Under the pieces are notes generated by a model that was not told the DNA's origin, made no database searches, and saw only the letters and a program-made list of their open reading frames with translations. Shown here one piece after another: positions 41,819 through 48,746 of a DNA stretch of 64,000 nt; the stretch's first letter is position 1; each line of letters starts with the position of its first letter. Origin of the DNA: Haloactinopolyspora alba (GTDB lineage: Bacteria; Actinomycetota; Actinomycetes; Jiangellales; Jiangellaceae); assembly GCF_003014555.1 (NCBI RefSeq), contig NZ_PYGE01000013.1, positions 1 to 64,000 of the forward strand, in the 5' to 3' direction. Position numbers and translations under genes: made by a program.

Positions 41819-41846
41819 TGCCCCGCCGGACCTTCCCGGCGGGGCA
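41819..41846 (-). terminator. Terminator of the protease operon
   Basis: TGCCCCGCCGG pairs with CCGGCGGGGCA around 6 bases. It lies about 56 bases beyond the end of the minus-strand operon and faces the plus-strand terminator at 41745. Confidence 0.75.
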
Positions 41847-41901
41847 CCAGTGCCGCCGCGCCACATCGGGCGGCACAACATGAATACAACCACCAACCAC
41901 C

Positions 41902-42138
41902 CTAGGCGGCAGTGTCGTCGTCCGTCGATTCCTGCCGCTTGTGACGGCCCATATTCGAGAACACGCCTTGATCCCGCACGTTCTCACCGTCCGGCCCGTG
42001 CAACCGCGCACCTGGCTGGTCAATCGCCCTGCCATAGTCGTTCATCGGGTGACCGTCACTGGATTTCGCCGTACGCGGTTCGCCCAGCACGTCTTGCAAG
42101 GCTTCCGCCTGGCTCTGTTCGTGTTCCTGCTCACTCAT
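41902..42138 (-). CDS. Small hydrophilic protein after the protease
   Basis: A 78-residue, strongly polar protein: MSEQEHEQSQAEALQDVLGE, GHPMNDYGRAIDQPGARLHG, ending STDDDTAA. GGAGGT lies 8 bases before the ATG, and the start overlaps the protease stop as TAATG. It may assist the protease or act in assembly. No family recognised. Confidence 0.6.
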   Translation of the reverse strand: MSEQEHEQSQAEALQDVLGEPRTAKSSDGHPMNDYGRAIDQPGARLHGPDGENVRDQGVFSNMGRHKRQESTDDDTAA

Positions 42139-43079
42139 TAGCGTGTACCTCCAACTTGATTCGTGAATCCACGACCGTACGCGCGGGCACGAGCGTTCTC
42201 GATAATCTCACTCCGCTTATACGGTTCGTCCCAATACTGTTTCCGCTCTTCAACCGTAAGCTCGTTAGCAATCTGACGGTCCGACGTATCAAGCAACGCC
42301 TGGCCCCAGCCGTTTTGAATCAGTTCCCGTTCGGCAGCTTCAGTCTTCTCCCGTTCTTCCTTCCGCCGTTGCGCTTCCCGCTGTTCGGCTCGGTGTTGCC
42401 TGATCTTCGCCTCTTCGTCTTCCTTATTGAAGCCCAACGGCGACATCTCGGACTGCCGCCGAATCGTGACTTCCGTTTCCCAATGGGGCCGCTTGGCCGG
42501 TTTGCGCTTCAACGTGCCGAACGACAACGCCCCGCCAGGACGGGCACCGCTAGGACTGGACCTAGGTGAAGCGAACGACGGTTCAGTAAGCGCGAACGTG
42601 TACACCTGGCCAGAATCCTCGAACCGGGCCGAGTTAACCCTGGCTTCCTGATACACCGGCATCCCGGTTAGCGTGACTTCCTGAAGCGTGACCGATTTCG
42701 CAATCTGGAACTCGGAATCAACCGGGTCAGTGACGATGGTGTCTCGGCCAGGTTTGACCTCGATACCGACGCTGAACCCGTCGAGCCTGCCGTTCCGGAC
42801 TTGCTCAAGCGCACGATCACCTTCCGGCGTGTTGTCGATCCGAAACATGCCATACGCGCCGAACTCGGTGTTCTTGATGCTCAGCATCTCACCGATCCGC
42901 CGCTCCTTGTCATGATCAAGCACCAGCGGAATCGAGCCGGACCATTTCAGGCTGTCCGGCTCAAACAGCCACCATTGCGCATCCCTGCCACTGGTGCGCG
43001 CCTTCCGTCCCCAAGGAACGATCAGACCCGATACGGTGCGAGCCTTCTGATTGGCCCGGAACTCGGTTTTGATAGTCAT
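42138..43079 (-). CDS. HK97-type prohead protease with scaffold-like tail
   Basis: A 313-residue protein. Residues ~1-150 match the phage prohead-protease fold: ARTVSGLIVPWG, LVLDHDKERRIGEM (His56 likely catalytic), GRLDGFSVGIEV and KSVTLQEVTLTGMPVYQEA. Where these enzymes usually have a nucleophilic Ser, this one appears to have Thr136. Residues ~190-313 are highly charged and helical (EAKIRQHRAEQREAQRRKEE), like a scaffold. In phages it trims the capsid and scaffold during maturation, but no capsid gene is present here. Starts by ATGA overlap with the upstream gene. Confidence 0.8.
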   Translation of the reverse strand: MTIKTEFRANQKARTVSGLIVPWGRKARTSGRDAQWWLFEPDSLKWSGSIPLVLDHDKERRIGEMLSIKNTEFGAYGMFRIDNTPEGDRALEQVRNGRLDGFSVGIEVKPGRDTIVTDPVDSEFQIAKSVTLQEVTLTGMPVYQEARVNSARFEDSGQVYTFALTEPSFASPRSSPSGARPGGALSFGTLKRKPAKRPHWETEVTIRRQSEMSPLGFNKEDEEAKIRQHRAEQREAQRRKEEREKTEAAERELIQNGWGQALLDTSDRQIANELTVEERKQYWDEPYKRSEIIENARARAYGRGFTNQVGGTR

Positions 43080-43255
43080 GCTTTCGCCTTCCTTTGACGC
43101 GCCAATACCTGATCCCGGTGTTTGGCGTAATACTCCCGCGACATTGCCGCATCACACTCCCTACATTTCGACGCCAGCCCGTCTGTGCGGTAATCGTCCG
43201 GCGCAAAATCGGCCACTGGCAGATTCTCGCTGCATGCTGGACATTTCTTCGTCAT
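43076..43255 (-). CDS. Zinc-ribbon mini-protein
   Basis: A 59-residue protein with two Cys pairs (KKCPACSENLP and SKCRECDAAM) and a basic C-terminal helix (SREYYAKHRDQVLARQRK). This zinc ribbon with a YY-x-x-H-R tail is often found alone or ahead of HNH nucleases in actinophages; the nuclease part is absent. AGGCGGA lies just before ATG 43255. The stop overlaps the protease start by ATGA, so the two are coupled. Confidence 0.65.
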   Translation of the reverse strand: MTKKCPACSENLPVADFAPDDYRTDGLASKCRECDAAMSREYYAKHRDQVLARQRKAKA

Positions 43256-43285
43256 AATTCCGCCTTTCTTCAACGAATCGGGCAT

Positions 43286-43812
43286 TTCTTTGGGCTATTT
43301 TGAATGATTCCGCCTTTCTGTCGACAATCTTGAAGCGCTCGTAAGCTTCTCACCAGTAAAAACGCGCTTCCGGAGAAAGAGAACAAGGGGCAATCACCGC
43401 CCCGACTCGAAAGGTCAAGGGAAAAAACGACCCCCGAATCCCCGTCGGTGCATTCTTGCATTCTCCATTCCTGTTCGCATTCCTCGAATCGGTCAACCGG
43501 AATGCGCCGACCGAACCATTCCCTTTGTCCATCTTTGCCTCATTCGTTTGTGCATTCTCATTCGGCTCGGTGCTCGGTGCGGCGGAGTGGGCGGGGGTCG
43601 GCCGGAGATGCCCGCCAGGGTGGTTGGCTGGCGTGGCCGGGGGTCCGGCCAGACGGGGAGGGGGCAAGCCAGCCAGGCGGGGCGCGTGTGTGGCTCTGTG
43701 TGGGGCGTGTGCGGCCTGCCACGGGTAGGGGTGGCCCGTGTGGGCCGCCCCACCCGGGGGTGGCGGTCCAGCCAGGCTGGCGTGTGCTCGCACGGCGGGC
43801 GGGGGGCATGCT
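43286..43812. other. Non-coding region of the element with strong strand bias
   Basis: No convincing gene. The first part (43257-43321) has two copies of ATTCCGCCTTTCT, 52 bases apart, the near one being the ribosome site of the zinc-ribbon gene. About 43450-43490 there is a cluster of CATTC words. From ~43575 to ~43810 the plus strand is extremely G-rich, with repeated CCAGCCAGG, GGGG and GTGTG words, giving proline-rich nonsense frames on the other strand. It could be a control or packaging region. Confidence 0.5.
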
Positions 43813-44022
43813 TCAACCCCCGGCCCGTTCTGCGGCTTGCTGGTCCGCCAACCGGTTCGCGGCTGCGGCTACAGCAAGCAATGCGTGCACAATGGCGCGA
43901 TCCCGGTTGTCGTCGGGAATCGGCAGAATCTCTTCGCCACCCATGGTGGGTGGTGTGATCAGCTTGCGCGCATTCTCGTAATGCTCGTGATACACGTCCT
44001 CGTTCACTTTGTCGTCAAACAT
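43813..44022 (-). CDS. Small acidic protein, unknown
   Basis: A 69-residue protein: MFDDKVNEDVYHEHYENARK, PTMGGEEILPIPDDNRDRA, then an Ala-rich helix ending DQQAAERAGG. GGAGCG lies upstream of ATG 44022. The start overlaps the 3' end of the preceding gene by 8 bases, a sign of coupling. No family is recognised; a longer frame reaching to 44217 would overlap the neighbour and is less likely. Confidence 0.55.
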   Translation of the reverse strand: MFDDKVNEDVYHEHYENARKLITPPTMGGEEILPIPDDNRDRAIVHALLAVAAAANRLADQQAAERAGG

Positions 44023-44344
44023 TGGCGCGCGCTCCATTCCCGCTTTGCGTGGCTGGATTGTCGGTGTGCTTGGAGCATGGCCGGTAGTTACGGCATGGCC
44101 TACCAGTGGTCGACGTTGGCGCGCCGCAGAGCATGCCCAAGCGCTCAAGGTATTCGCGTGGCAAGCGACCTTCACGCTCGTGTATCGCGCCGTGGTGGCA
44201 ACCGTTGACCGCACCATGCGCGCAATCGGGGCACTGGCATTTCACCAACCACGGCCAGGCGTTGCCGTCGGCATCGATGACATGTGCAATCCAGTATTCG
44301 TTATCCAGCTCCGCCGCTGTGTTCCAATCTGGCTTTGCGCTCAT
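44015..44344 (-). CDS. Cys/His-rich putative zinc-binding protein
   Basis: A 109-residue protein with many metal ligands: CQCPDCAHGAVNGCHH and CGAPTSTTGRPCRNYRPCSKH. The second resembles the C-x-T-x-x-G-x-PC-x-x-x-x-C zinc motif seen in small phage and plasmid proteins. It may bind DNA or mediate protein contacts. It follows the initiator-like gene on the same strand after a gap of about 100 bases with a hairpin. No named family. Confidence 0.55.
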   Translation of the reverse strand: MSAKPDWNTAAELDNEYWIAHVIDADGNAWPWLVKCQCPDCAHGAVNGCHHGAIHEREGRLPREYLERLGMLCGAPTSTTGRPCRNYRPCSKHTDNPATQSGNGARANV

Positions 44345-44413
44345 GTCTGCATCCTTCCCGTGTAGATTTCCCGCTCAGGTGGCGAAGCCGCCGGGGCAAT
44401 GGCTGGCCACGAC

Positions 44414-44430
44414 CGGGCGCGAAGCGCCCG
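44414..44430 (-). terminator. Small hairpin after the initiator-like gene
   Basis: CGGGCGC-GAA-GCGCCCG, a 7-bp stem with a 3-base loop, lies 16 bases beyond the stop of the initiator-like gene. It may be a weak terminator separating it from the next small genes. Confidence 0.5.
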
Positions 44431-44445
44431 AGGGGTTCTAACTGT

Positions 44446-45207
44446 CTAATCGCCTTCATCGATAATCATTTCTTCAGGATCACTGGGTAACGTCTCCAAC
44501 GTCTGCCTTAGGAAACCGACCGGGTATTTAACCTGTTTGGGCTTTTGGTCCCGGTCAAGCTGCCAGCCCAGCATTTCGCCTTCCCAGCCACCGTCGGCTA
44601 GCCGCTTCAACTCTCGCCGAATATCCGGATGGTTGATGTTCGCTTCCGGCATCCACTTCTCCGCGAAAAAGGCAAGCATCTTTTCTTCTGCGGTTGGCTT
44701 CCCGAGTGCTTCGCCAGGCTTGCCGTTCTCGCGCGTGCGCGCCCCCGCGCGTGCGCGCCCCTCCTCCTCCGTCGGAGGTGGGAGGTCGTGATCCCTGCGG
44801 GGGTCACCGTCGGGGTCACCGTCAGGGTCACCGTCGTTGTGACGGTGGTCCCTGCGGGGGTCACCGTCAGCTTCCACGGTGGTCCCTGCGGGGGTCACCG
44901 TCACAACCGGGATCGTGAGCCGATAGACCACTGTCCGGCCACGTCCGCGCGTCCCGGTTTCGGTCAGCCAGCCGTGCGCGGCTAGAAACTCATCGACGCG
45001 GCGAACGGTTTCGCGTTTGTATCCGAGACGTTGCGCTATCGCCTGTTTCGAGATGAAACAGTTTGTGCCGTTCGGATTCGCATGCAGAACGCGCGCGACG
45101 GCTACGGAGAGAATGACGCCGTGTTGTGGCCCGTCTTCGATTTCCTCAAGCCAGCCGTATAGGTACCTCAGCCAGGTAACGACGATGGCCTTGTTCCTGC
45201 CGCTCAT
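44446..45207 (-). CDS. Replication-initiator-like helix-turn-helix protein
   Basis: A 253-residue protein. Residues ~1-100 form a winged helix-turn-helix (CFISKQAIAQRLGYKRETVRRVDEFLAAHGWL), as in phage O-type and plasmid initiators. Residues ~110-150 hold an Asp/Gly/Arg linker (DGDPDGDPDGDPRRDH) encoded by DNA repeats. The C-terminal part (EEKMLAFFAEKWMPEANI ... YPVGFLRQTLE) resembles DnaD/primosome-like ends. Iterons inside the gene suggest it starts replication at its own coding sequence. The start overlaps the upstream zinc-ribbon stop by ATGA. Confidence 0.65.
   Translation of the reverse strand: MSGRNKAIVVTWLRYLYGWLEEIEDGPQHGVILSVAVARVLHANPNGTNCFISKQAIAQRLGYKRETVRRVDEFLAAHGWLTETGTRGRGRTVVYRLTIPVVTVTPAGTTVEADGDPRRDHRHNDGDPDGDPDGDPRRDHDLPPPTEEEGRARAGARTRENGKPGEALGKPTAEEKMLAFFAEKWMPEANINHPDIRRELKRLADGGWEGEMLGWQLDRDQKPKQVKYPVGFLRQTLETLPSDPEEMIIDEGD
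44792..44902. repeat. Iterons inside the initiator-like gene (candidate replication origin)
   Basis: Five GGGTCACCGTC units lie at about 44801, 44813, 44825, 44858 and 44892; three of them are extended to TCCCTGCGGGGGTCACCGTC. The first three are spaced 12 bases apart and an inverted unit (GTGACGGT) sits between the groups. Iterons within an initiator gene are how lambda-type origins are built. Confidence 0.6.
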
Positions 45208-45359
45208 CGATAATCGCCCGGCCTTCTTCCAGCGGCGTATTTATCGAAATGCGCCGTGGTCTTTTTCCGGGGATCACAGTTGGCGCAATAGGCGTACTGG
45301 CGGCACGGTGCGCCACACTTCCGACACTGGCGGGCGAATTTGGCTTGCTTGCGAGACAT
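45204..45359 (-). CDS. Zinc-ribbon mini-protein upstream of the initiator
   Basis: A 51-residue basic protein: MSRKQAKFARQCRKCGAPCR, then QYAYCANCDPRKKTT. The four to five Cys (CxxC...C...CxxC) form a likely zinc ribbon. The stop overlaps the initiator start by ATGA. It is probably a DNA-binding helper, based only on charge and context. Confidence 0.55.
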   Translation of the reverse strand: MSRKQAKFARQCRKCGAPCRQYAYCANCDPRKKTTAHFDKYAAGRRPGDYR

Positions 45360-45453
45360 CACGCGCCACCCGCGCAACGGTGCGCTAGGGTTGGTGGTAT
45401 TGCTCCCCCGTTGGTCCGCCGTCTCCTCCGAAGCGGCGGGCCTTCCTTTGCCC

Positions 45454-45768
45454 TCATGCGGCCGAATCCGTGTTCGTCTCGGCCGGGGGTAGCAGGGCGC
45501 GCAACCGCTCGATGTTCTCGGGGGTCAGTTCGCCAGCACGGTTCACGACGCGTTCAACCCATGCATCGAGCGACTGACCCTTCTTACCGATGCTCTGCAT
45601 GTGTTCGCGCTTGAGCTGTTGTGCACGCCGTGCGCGTTCCTGAGGACTCAGCCGCCCGTCTGGGTCGGCTTCCTGCTCGAAACGCTGCATGAATGCGTCA
45701 CGCGCCGGTTGGGTGTTCTTCGCGCGGCGCTCACGGGTATTCGGGGCATTCCCAGCCAACGGGCACAC
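45454..45768 (-). CDS. Small helical protein of the initiator operon
   Basis: A 104-residue charged protein: NTRERRAKNTQPARDAFMQR, then ARRAQQLKREHMQSIGKKGQ, then a C-terminal helix DAWVERVVNRAGELTPENIE. The motif RERRAKNTQPARDAF is familiar from actinomycete plasmid and prophage small proteins with no known role. The start is probably the GTG at 45768 or a nearby one; no clear ribosome site is seen. It is the first gene of the minus-strand operon. Confidence 0.6.
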   Translation of the reverse strand: MCPLAGNAPNTRERRAKNTQPARDAFMQRFEQEADPDGRLSPQERARRAQQLKREHMQSIGKKGQSLDAWVERVVNRAGELTPENIERLRALLPPAETNTDSAA

Positions 45769-45988
45769 TCCACGTGTGAGAAGTGCGCCTCACTTTCTAG
45801 TTGGGGGTCAACCCGGGCTGAGGCGATACTGACCAGCTTGAATCACTGGTCGACCCTACGGCCGCAACACCCTGTCGTGTTCGCCGCTGCACGGAGTCTC
45901 GGCCCACCTATGATGATGGTCCTTACTCACGACCCACAAACAACGCTAACCGCTGTCAGGCTGAGCGCCAATACCCGAACAGAGAAAT

Positions 45989-46028
45989 GCCCAAGTCTTA
46001 GGCAAAGGGAAACGCCTAAGACTTGGGC
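45989..46028 (-). terminator. Terminator of the integrase gene
   Basis: GCCCAAGTCTTAGGC pairs perfectly with GCCTAAGACTTGGGC around 10 bases, 14 bases after the integrase stop. It separates the integrase from the initiator operon, whose promoter must lie in 45769-45988; I see no gene there. Confidence 0.8.
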
Positions 46029-46042
46029 AGAGCGATTGTGTG

Positions 46043-47491
46043 TCAGTCCTGCTCACGCCGGAAGATGATCCGATCCTCAATCGGAACTATCACGTTCCGT
46101 GCGTGCTTACGTGTGATCCGTGCCTCACCAAGGATGGCAGGCGTGAATAGCAGCGCCGCAACTTCCCGCTTGGCGGGCACCGACGCAGCCGCCCAGCGCC
46201 GCGCGACATCTTCGCCGGGGCCTACCAGGTCCCGCAGAGCCGACGGCGTCGACAACTCCCGTAGACGCGCCTCAGCAGCCTTCACACGCTCGGTGATCCT
46301 CACGTCACGACGCTTGGCGAACTCAACCGAAATATCCATGTCGTCGGCCAGGGCGCGGCGCTCACCATCGAGACGGGCAATCTCGGCGCGTAGCGACGAT
46401 GCCTCCGTGTCGTCCGTCTCGCGCGTGAGCTGTTCCCCCCGGTGCGGATCACTCAGGTAGGCGAGGATCACGGTCTCAAGCTTGTCGTCCAGCTCAAGCT
46501 TGTCGATACCGCTCACGCACCCTTTACCGGCGCACCGATATTCGCCCGTGTCCTTGCGGTTATAGCTCAGCGTCAGACCGGAACCGCACACGTCGCACTT
46601 CACCGCACCACCGGTGAACTCATGCGTGAGCTTTCCAGCGTTCTTCGATGACCCCCGTCCGGGCGAGGAAATGATATCCTGGACGGCGCGCCACGTTTCC
46701 CGGTCAATGATGGCGGGCCAGTTGCCCTCATACTCTTCATCCTTATATTTCCGCAGAGCCGTATACGCGGGACGCGTCAGCATCTTTCGCAACGTCTGCT
46801 GCGTGAACACCTTCCCACTACGAGACCGGATACCACGCCGCTCGAAATCCCGCGAAATGGACGCAATGGTCTCTTTCGCCCGGACACGCTGAAACAGTTC
46901 CTCGATAACGCGCGCTTCATCCTCGACACGCTCAGTGCCGATAAGCTTGCCGGTATCGGAGTCGTAAACCTTCCGTAGCCCGTAGTTGGATTGACCGCCG
47001 TGCATCTTTCCCTTTTTGGCTGCTTTGGCCATGCCCCTACCCGTTTTCTGCTTGAGCTCCCAAATGAACTTCTCAGCGTTGTTCGCATTGCCTACCAAGT
47101 GGTGACGGTCGTTACCGTTGGTTGGGTCGTAAATCTGTTCGTCGTCCACGACGAATACGCGCTTACCCTGTTCGGCGAGCAAGTCGATAAGTAGAACCCA
47201 TTCACCGACTCGGCGGGAACCGCGCGAGGAATCGGTAATGATCAGAAGCTGATCGGTAAACCGGCCGTTCGTGAGGTCACCAATCAACTGGTCGTATCCC
47301 TCACGGGCCTTTGTGGCATGAATGGACGCCGAACGGTCGTTGTCCTCGTATCGCTCGGCGCTGAGCATGACGCCACGCTCGGCGCACGCCAGCCCGATGT
47401 CATCGAGCTGACCTTCAACCGACTGATCGTTGTTGCTGGAACAGCGGACGTAGGCGCGGCCGGTGAGCGTGTCTGCGGCTAGGATCGTCAT
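46043..47491 (-). CDS. Large serine recombinase (integrase)
   Basis: A 482-residue integrase. The N-terminal resolvase domain has RAYVRCSSNNDQSVEGQ (catalytic Ser) and LLIITDSSRGSRRVGEWVLLIDLL. A recombinase domain follows (MHGGQSNYGLRKVYD, FTQQTLRKMLTRPAYTALRKY). Next come a zinc ribbon (CDVCGSGLTLSYNRKDTGEYRCAGKGC) and a C-terminal coiled coil (SLRAEIARLDGERRALADDM). It is slightly short for the family but complete. It lies 68 bases from the right attachment site and very probably inserted the element. Excision usually needs a directionality factor; none is obvious. Confidence 0.9.
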   Translation of the reverse strand: MTILAADTLTGRAYVRCSSNNDQSVEGQLDDIGLACAERGVMLSAERYEDNDRSASIHATKAREGYDQLIGDLTNGRFTDQLLIITDSSRGSRRVGEWVLLIDLLAEQGKRVFVVDDEQIYDPTNGNDRHHLVGNANNAEKFIWELKQKTGRGMAKAAKKGKMHGGQSNYGLRKVYDSDTGKLIGTERVEDEARVIEELFQRVRAKETIASISRDFERRGIRSRSGKVFTQQTLRKMLTRPAYTALRKYKDEEYEGNWPAIIDRETWRAVQDIISSPGRGSSKNAGKLTHEFTGGAVKCDVCGSGLTLSYNRKDTGEYRCAGKGCVSGIDKLELDDKLETVILAYLSDPHRGEQLTRETDDTEASSLRAEIARLDGERRALADDMDISVEFAKRRDVRITERVKAAEARLRELSTPSALRDLVGPGEDVARRWAAASVPAKREVAALLFTPAILGEARITRKHARNVIVPIEDRIIFRREQD

Positions 47492-47559
47492 TGCTGGTGC
47501 TCCCTGTCACTTGGCGGTGTTGGGAGCACCCGTCTACATGACTAGAACAAGCTCGGTCT

Positions 47560-47589
47560 ATGGTGTGGGAAATCGTTGATGATCAAGGG
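47560..47589. other. Right attachment site (attR) of the integrated element
   Basis: ATGGTGTGG (47560-47568) repeats the left-end sequence. CGTTGATGATCAAGGG (47574-47589) is the exact reverse complement of the arm at 40348-40363. It lies 38 bases before the first lipoprotein gene. Confidence 0.7.
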
Positions 47590-47627
47590 AAAGCAGCGGC
47601 GCGTTCGGCAGTAGGGAGGCGAACCGT

Positions 47628-48131
47628 ATGCGGGTACGGCGTGATGCCGTCGTCGTCAGCATCGCCGTCTTCGCCGGCCTCGGCCTGACCGCCTGCACCA
47701 GCGAACCGAGCCTGAACGAGATCGCGCCCCGGTTCGAGCAGGACGCCAACGAGGTGTTCGAAGAACTCGCCGACGACTACAGCGCCGATCCGGAGGCCGC
47801 CGAGATCACGAACGACGGCAGCGAGAACGTCCCGTGCGACGACGGCGCCCGACGCGAGTTCGTGGGGACCTTCCCCATGATCGAAGGTGACCCCGACAAC
47901 ACCCTGGATGGCTTCACCAACAACGTCATCACTGCAATATCGATCGATCACGACTACGAGATGGTCAGCGAGGGCGGCGGCAACTACACAGAAGACGGCT
48001 TGATGAGCGGGACCGAACGCACTGATTACGGCACCAACGAAGACGAGACGATCACGTTCGAGGTACACGCCGTCGCCGAACCTCCCCGACAGGTCACGTT
48101 TACCGGTGAAACCGCCTGCGCGGACACTTGA
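47628..48131 (+). CDS. Lipoprotein, tandem paralogue A
   Basis: A 167-residue lipoprotein. VVVSIAVFAGLGLTACTSEP gives a signal with lipobox LTAC. The mature part begins SLNEIAPRFEQDANEVFEEL and holds a pair of Cys (ENVPCDDGARREF ... ETACADT) likely to form a disulfide. No family is recognised. GGGAGG lies 9 bases before the ATG. It starts right beyond the element's right end. The next gene is a paralogue. Confidence 0.75.
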   Translation: MRVRRDAVVVSIAVFAGLGLTACTSEPSLNEIAPRFEQDANEVFEELADDYSADPEAAEITNDGSENVPCDDGARREFVGTFPMIEGDPDNTLDGFTNNVITAISIDHDYEMVSEGGGNYTEDGLMSGTERTDYGTNEDETITFEVHAVAEPPRQVTFTGETACADT

Positions 48132-48254
48132 TCGTTCCGGCATCCCATTCGTCACCGAAGATCCGGAGCAACACCGCAGTCGCGTGATCGGTTACTGTTC
48201 CGCTGGGACGTGATCCAGGAGCGCCGCTCGTCGGGCGGTACGGAGGTGGAGAGT

Positions 48255-48734
48255 ATGCGGCCGCGCCATGGTGCCGTCGTCGTCAGCATCGCCGTCGTCG
48301 CCGGCCTCGGCCTGACCGCCTGCACCAGCGAACCGAGCCTGAACGAGATCGGCCCCAAGTTCGAACAGGACGCCAACGAAGTGTTCGAAGAACTCATCGA
48401 CAGCTACAGCGCGAACACCGACGCCGCCGAGATCACCAACGACGGCAGCGAGAACATCCCCTGCGACGACGGCGCCCGACGCGAGTTCGATGCGACCTTC
48501 CCCATGATGGAAGGCGACCCGGAAAGCAACCTAGAGATCTTCACGCGAGCAGTCGTCGTGAGCTTCGAGAACAATCATGGTTACACCATGGTTGGCGACG
48601 ACTACCACTCCGGTACCGAACGCACCTACCGGGCCACGAACGAGGACGAGACGATCACGTTCGAGGTACACGCCACCGGTGAGCCCAACAGCGAGGTCAC
48701 CTTCACCGGCAAGACAACCTGCGCGAGCACCTGA
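48255..48734 (+). CDS. Lipoprotein, tandem paralogue B
   Basis: A 159-residue lipoprotein closely related to the gene before it, nearly identical through the signal and first 40 mature residues (lipobox LTAC, then SLNEIGPKFEQDANEVFEEL) and diverging after residue ~80, with both Cys kept. GGAGG precedes ATG 48255. The two arose by tandem duplication. They converge on an ESX-substrate-like gene, and the stops are only 13 bases apart. Function unknown. Confidence 0.75.
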   Translation: MRPRHGAVVVSIAVVAGLGLTACTSEPSLNEIGPKFEQDANEVFEELIDSYSANTDAAEITNDGSENIPCDDGARREFDATFPMMEGDPESNLEIFTRAVVVSFENNHGYTMVGDDYHSGTERTYRATNEDETITFEVHATGEPNSEVTFTGKTTCAST

Positions 48735-48746
48735 CGCAGTTCCGGA

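Larger units (their letters stand above)
40376..47568. mobile_element. Integrated serine-integrase element, phage-satellite-like, about 7.2 kb
   Basis: Bounded by direct repeats ATGGTGTGG and of lower GC than its surroundings. It carries, from right to left, a serine integrase, a replication-initiator-like operon with iterons, zinc-ribbon mini-proteins, an HK97-type prohead protease operon, and at the left a divergent pair of units: a ribbon-helix-helix-like regulator and four overlapping tiny genes. There are no terminase, portal, capsid or tail genes and no conjugation genes. This gene set suggests a phage satellite or a reduced prophage remnant rather than an integrative conjugative element. 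Confidence 0.8.

Noticed and set aside
43350-43793. 148-codon proline-rich frame on the minus strand of the element
   Set aside because: Its composition follows from the G-rich opposite strand; no start signal and no family-like sequence.
40376-47568. Element as an integrative conjugative element
   Set aside because: No FtsK/Tra-type translocase or other transfer gene is present; the prohead protease points to a phage link instead.
40348-47589. The 16-bp inverted arms as terminal inverted repeats of a transposon
   Set aside because: There is no transposase, and the arms lie outside the directly repeated ATGGTGTGG. They are better explained as two halves of one host hairpin.
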